From Bacteroidales bacterium (GTDB lineage: Bacteria > Bacteroidota > Bacteroidia > Bacteroidales > FEN-979): a stretch of DNA of 10,810 nt. Each line of letters opens with the position of its first letter. The first letter of the stretch is position 1. The stretch is taken from positions 1 through 10,810 of the forward strand of contig JAFGNY010000083.1 in assembly GCA_016926765.1 (NCBI GenBank), in the 5' to 3' direction. The notes below the pieces were generated by a model. It had not been told where the DNA came from. It did not search any database and was given only the letters and a program-made list of their open reading frames with translations. This document shows, piece after piece, positions 7,698-10,810 of the stretch. A program made the translations under genes and the position numbers.

Positions 7698-7729
7698 CAA
7701 AGATATTGAAAAGGGAAACTTAAGGCAAA
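7698..7729 (-). promoter_or_regulatory. Probable promoter of the hypD-GH31-lipoprotein operon
   Basis: On the minus strand TTTG (7729 to 7726) is followed after 20 nt by TATCTTTG (7705 to 7698). Both boxes match the Bacteroidota consensus TTTG / TAnnTTTG exactly, with typical spacing. The transcription start should fall near 7690, giving a leader of about 60 nt made largely of octamer repeats. Function is inferred from the match. Confidence 0.8.
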
Positions 7730-7733
7730 AGTC

Positions 7734-7764
7734 ATTGACTGGATAATGGAATTTACTATTTTTA
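7734..7764 (+). promoter_or_regulatory. Possible promoter of the histidine kinase gene
   Basis: ATTG (7734-7737) lies 19 nt before TATTTTTA (7757-7764), which matches TAnnTTTG at all but the last fixed base. The start would be near 7770, about 35 nt before the ATG. It sits back to back with the operon promoter: the two -33 boxes are 4 nt apart on opposite strands. It is a weaker match than the operon promoter. Confidence 0.45.
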
Positions 7765-7805
7765 GCGATCAGTTAACAGATATCCAATAATTCCTTCTCA
7801 AGCGA

Positions 7806-9629
7806 ATGATGATTCGAAGAACGATTTACCTTATTATTTTTCTGCTGGGCTTCAGCCTGGCTTTTGCAAACCAACCTGATTCACTGATTTTATCCCTGCT
7901 TCTGAAAAAGGGTAAACTCCTTGAACTTAACAATAAGGATAGTGCAATGATTGTTTACAAGAGCATTCTTGTAAAAGCGGATTCCATTGGACTTTTTAAC
8001 AGGGAAATCGCTGATATTTCTGCGAAGCTGGCGAATTATGAGTATTACCGGGGAAATACTGAAATGGCCATCACACTGGCATTACGTGCCTTACGATATT
8101 ATGAAGAGAAGGCGGAAAGTAAGAAGACCACGCAAGTAATGATCCTGGTTGGTGATATCCTTCGCGGAAATGAACTGTATGACCAAAGTCGGGAATATCT
8201 CTTTAATGCCATGAATAAGGCTAAGGAACAAGATGACAGTGGACTGCTCATGAACGCCTCCAATAGAATAGCTGCATTGGGCATTGACGATACCCGGATT
8301 CCTCAGGATACTTCGGAGAGATATGCCATGTTATCCCTGGAAATTGCCCGCAAGCAGCAAAACGATTCTATGATCTATAACAACCTGAATATTTTAGGTG
8401 TACTTGAGATCCAGAGGGGGAACTATCACAAATCCCTTGCTTATCTGGTCGATGCCCTCAAGATTGCACAGACTTCCTTTGGTGAAGATGAACCGTTGAT
8501 TCTTCACAATATGGCAAGAAACAAGTTTCTGCTGGGACACACCGGGGAAGCAGTTGGATTGGAAAAGCGTGCTTTTCAATTGGCACACACGCTTAACATC
8601 CCTCAATATGTGCGTCTGGCCTCCTCCTACCTGAAGGATTACTATCGATCAGTAGGGAATTATCAGGAGGCGCTGTACTATACTATCCAGTATTACGATG
8701 CAAAGGAGTTTATTCTGACACAGAAAGTTCTGGTTCAACTAAAGGAATTCAATAACCGCATGGAAGCGGAGAAGCAGCATTTGGAAAACCAGCGGCTGAT
8801 TTATGAAAAAAAACTGACCGATGGCCGCTTGCGGAATTTTATGATCGCTGGAGTCCTTCTGGCTATCCTCCTCATCATGACAACGGGTTTCATGTTCTAT
8901 CAGCGAAGGCAGAGGCAGCACATCAGGAAGATAGCTACCCAGCTTGATCAGTCAAACACGGTGCTAAAGAGGTTTATTTCGGTGCTCGGACATGATCTGC
9001 GATCACCATTCAATGCCCTCATCGGGTTTACCGATCTCCTCAAGAATGAACCTTCTTTGAGTTCTCAGGAACGGGAGAAGGCTATCGAAAGGCTTTACAA
9101 TGTAACCCGTTCGACCTACCGGCTGCTTGAGAGGATACTGGAATGGTCGCAGCTACAGTCCGGTTTTGTAAAACCTGTCATGAAATCATGCGATCTCTCT
9201 GAACTTATCAGGGACCCCATCCATATTCTCGAACCGGCTGCCCTTCTGAAGAACATCCGGATTTCCTATCATTATCCGGGTCCGGTCACAATTTTCGCAG
9301 ATGAAAACATGATCCTGACGGTTATCCGGAATATTCTCTCCAATGCAATAAAATTTTCGCATCAGGGAACCAACATCGAAATTGGAATTTCCTCTGAAAA
9401 AAATCCTGTTTCTCTGTATATCCGTGATAATGGTATAGGAATTTCTCATGAGAACCTGGACCGGTTGTTCCAACTGGATAATAATTATAAGTCTCAGGGT
9501 ACAGCAGGTGAAGCAGGTACCGGTTTGGGACTGATCCTGTGCAGGGAATACATTTCCATGCATGGAGGTAAGTTGGAAGTAACCAGCCAGGAGGGGAAGG
9601 GAAGTACTTTCACGATCATCCTTCCCTAA
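7806..9629 (+). CDS. TPR-containing membrane sensor histidine kinase
   Basis: This 607-aa protein has a cleavable signal peptide (about 1-21, ending AFA-N). A helical periplasmic region (about 25-300) shows TPR-like repeats, for example RGNTEMAITLALRALRYYE and RGNYHKSLAYLVDALKIA. A coiled-coil-like segment (about 305-340) is followed by one membrane span (about 344-364) and the cytoplasmic kinase. The HisKA H-box has the phospho-accepting His396 (LGHDLRSPFNALIGF). The ATPase domain has the N-box (NILSNAIKF, about 509-517), G1 (DNGIGIS, 541-547) and G2 (GTGLGL, 571-576), all intact. There is no receiver or DNA-binding domain, so it needs a separate response regulator, and none is in the window. 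ATG codons at 7806 and 7809 are both possible starts. It is transcribed away from the hypD operon from a shared intergenic region, so it may sense a related signal, but divergence alone does not show this. Confidence 0.93.
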   Translation: MMIRRTIYLIIFLLGFSLAFANQPDSLILSLLLKKGKLLELNNKDSAMIVYKSILVKADSIGLFNREIADISAKLANYEYYRGNTEMAITLALRALRYYEEKAESKKTTQVMILVGDILRGNELYDQSREYLFNAMNKAKEQDDSGLLMNASNRIAALGIDDTRIPQDTSERYAMLSLEIARKQQNDSMIYNNLNILGVLEIQRGNYHKSLAYLVDALKIAQTSFGEDEPLILHNMARNKFLLGHTGEAVGLEKRAFQLAHTLNIPQYVRLASSYLKDYYRSVGNYQEALYYTIQYYDAKEFILTQKVLVQLKEFNNRMEAEKQHLENQRLIYEKKLTDGRLRNFMIAGVLLAILLIMTTGFMFYQRRQRQHIRKIATQLDQSNTVLKRFISVLGHDLRSPFNALIGFTDLLKNEPSLSSQEREKAIERLYNVTRSTYRLLERILEWSQLQSGFVKPVMKSCDLSELIRDPIHILEPAALLKNIRISYHYPGPVTIFADENMILTVIRNILSNAIKFSHQGTNIEIGISSEKNPVSLYIRDNGIGISHENLDRLFQLDNNYKSQGTAGEAGTGLGLILCREYISMHGGKLEVTSQEGKGSTFTIILP

Positions 9630-9687
9630 GGGTTCATCTGTCAAATTTCAGTTTTCCCGGAATGATCCTTTCAATTTAAATAGTTTG

Positions 9688-9695
9688 TATATTTG
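9688..9695 (+). promoter_or_regulatory. Likely -7 promoter element of the beta-barrel gene
   Basis: TATATTTG is an exact match to TAnnTTTG and lies 46 nt before the ATG at 9742. No convincing TTTG is found 19-21 nt upstream, so only the -7 half is supported. It suggests this gene is transcribed separately from the kinase, which ends 112 nt earlier. Confidence 0.5.
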
Positions 9696-9741
9696 AATTG
9701 TCACTCTTAAATCAATTGTTAATGGTCTGAAGAACAGTATT

Positions 9742-10617
9742 ATGAAAAAAATTCTTATGGTTATTATGCCCTTCTTCCTGGTCCATCAGGGATATGCTCA
9801 GGAACCGGATTCAACACCGCCTGAGAAACAGCGAAAATTCTCAATTGGACTTGATTACACTTACATGTCTACCAGTTTGAACCTTACCGGCATGTCGTTC
9901 CAATCTATCTGGGATGGACAGGATCTTGGGACAGAGATTCTGCCATTGGATGAGATCGATTCCGTCAATGCATTCGTTGACTACAGCAACCGGTTTCAGG
10001 GTCTTCATCTTGAGGTTGGTATGATCTTTCTGAACAAGCCGGCCAGTAGATGGAAAGTAGAAGGAAAAGTCTTGATTGGACTTGTAAAACGAAAATATAA
10101 TGTCTACAATCAATCGACTGACATAACAGACATGCAGATCACATCGGAGGCTATCACACCTGGCTTTGGGTATACGATGAATATTGGCTATACGTTCAAT
10201 TCCTTTTGGGGTGTCAGGGCAGTACCCTATATATTTTATTCCTGGGGAAAATCCAATAAGGTGGAAGACAATGTGCATCCGGTTGTTCCGGGAATGACTG
10301 AGTGTCGTTCAAACAAATCCAACTATCTCTATGCTCGTTTTAATCTGATGGCGACCCTGACCGTTAAAAATTTCACTGTTTTTGCCGGACCCGGATTTTA
10401 CCTTCTTCGTATTTGGAATAATTATGAGATCCTTCGGGAGGATCCCATCGACGGGACGATGTACGAAGATTATATTGAATCCAGGTTGTTTTCACCCTCC
10501 TTTATTGATGCAACTGTTGCCCTGGAGTGGCAATTTGTATCCTGGATGTCGGTGAATCTGACTGGAGCGGCAGGAAACGATTTGATGATCAGGGCAGGAA
10601 TCAGGTATCATTTGTAA
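9742..10617 (+). CDS. Outer-membrane beta-barrel-like protein of unknown function
   Basis: This 291-aa exported protein has a clear signal peptide (MKKILMVIMPFFLVHQGYAQ, cleavage after about residue 18-20). After a short acidic, proline-rich linker (EPDSTPPEK) it consists of alternating hydrophobic and polar stretches rich in aromatic residues, such as KFSIGLDYTY, GLHLEVGMIFL, KVEGKVLIGLVK, GFGYTMNIGYTF, AVPYIFYSWG and FTVFAGPGFYLL. It closes with two strands, SWMSVNLTGAAG and LMIRAGIRYHL. This pattern fits a small barrel of roughly 8-12 strands in the outer membrane. No enzyme motif is visible and I do not recognise a named family. The stop is followed after 29 nt by another exported protein gene on the same strand, so the two may form an operon. 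Pore, adhesin or assembly roles are all possible. Confidence 0.75.
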   Translation: MKKILMVIMPFFLVHQGYAQEPDSTPPEKQRKFSIGLDYTYMSTSLNLTGMSFQSIWDGQDLGTEILPLDEIDSVNAFVDYSNRFQGLHLEVGMIFLNKPASRWKVEGKVLIGLVKRKYNVYNQSTDITDMQITSEAITPGFGYTMNIGYTFNSFWGVRAVPYIFYSWGKSNKVEDNVHPVVPGMTECRSNKSNYLYARFNLMATLTVKNFTVFAGPGFYLLRIWNNYEILREDPIDGTMYEDYIESRLFSPSFIDATVALEWQFVSWMSVNLTGAAGNDLMIRAGIRYHL

Positions 10618-10646
10618 TTCAGTTATTCTCGAAAAAACACAAGAAG

Positions 10647-10810
10647 ATGAAAAAAGATATAGTTTCTTTGATAATGGCCGTCGTTCCTTTCCTAATATCG
10701 GCGCAGAGTACCTCTATTCAACCAGATCTCTTCATTCATGACGATTCCTATACATACGGATGCAATAAAAGCACTCCTGCCTTCTTCAACTTCCAGGGCA
10801 ATATGCTGAT
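10647..10810 (+). CDS. Exported protein, N-terminal part only (runs off the window)
   Basis: From the ATG at 10647 the frame is open for 54 codons to the window edge. The product starts MKKDIVSLIMAVVPFLISAQ, a good signal peptide with a cleavage site near A-Q, like the other exported proteins here. The mature start reads STSIQPDLFIHDDSYTYGCN and continues to the edge with N, S, T and F. It begins 29 nt after the stop of the beta-barrel gene, so co-transcription is likely. The visible part is too short to assign a family. Confidence 0.7.
   Translation, partial: MKKDIVSLIMAVVPFLISAQSTSIQPDLFIHDDSYTYGCNKSTPAFFNFQGNML

Noticed and set aside
9594..9626. Inverted repeat GGGAAGG / CCTTCCC at the end of the kinase gene as a terminator
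   Set aside because: The 7-bp stem has a 19-nt loop lying inside coding sequence and no T-run after it, so it is not a convincing intrinsic terminator.

Overview
The window looks like a piece of a Bacteroidota chromosome, probably a Bacteroidales-like anaerobe or facultative anaerobe. The evidence is moderate GC with AT-rich gaps, Bacteroidota-type promoters (a -7 box TAnnTTTG with a TTTG-like -33 box), no clear Shine-Dalgarno sequences, exported proteins whose signal peptides end in A-Q or A-N, a tRNA gene without encoded CCA, and a TPR-type membrane histidine kinase. The species cannot be fixed from the sequence alone.

Layout: a tRNA-Arg(ACG) gene lies at 98-171 on the minus strand. Upstream of it, also on the minus strand, is a compact three-gene operon read from about 7690 down to 211. 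It encodes a glycyl radical enzyme very like trans-4-hydroxy-L-proline dehydratase (hypD), then after 17-18 nt a secreted GH31 alpha-glucosidase-like enzyme, then after 10 nt a large transglutaminase-fold lipoprotein. On the plus strand, transcribed away from the operon, are a signal-peptide/TPR/transmembrane histidine kinase (7806-9629), a small outer-membrane beta-barrel-like protein (9742-10617), and the first 54 codons of another exported protein running off the right edge. The operon and the kinase share a short divergent promoter region (about 7690-7770). No gene-free stretch exceeds 300 bases. The largest gap is the 175-nt promoter region at 7631-7805. Positions 1-97 hold nothing I recognise.

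How the genes may work together: HypD converts free hydroxyproline to pyrroline-5-carboxylate in the cytoplasm. The two co-transcribed exported proteins, a glycosidase and a cell-surface lipoprotein with a cysteine-protease-like fold, would make sense if the operon handles a hydroxyproline-rich glycoprotein such as collagen or a plant or algal wall protein. That link is inference. The glycyl radical activating enzyme is not in the window.

The most unusual sequence feature is a set of short, degenerate tandem repeats with 7- or 8-bp units. Two sit in frame inside hypD, one in frame inside the lipoprotein gene, and one makes up most of the hypD leader. All four lie in the same predicted transcript. 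They look like low-complexity intergenic repeat DNA that has entered coding sequence without breaking the reading frame.
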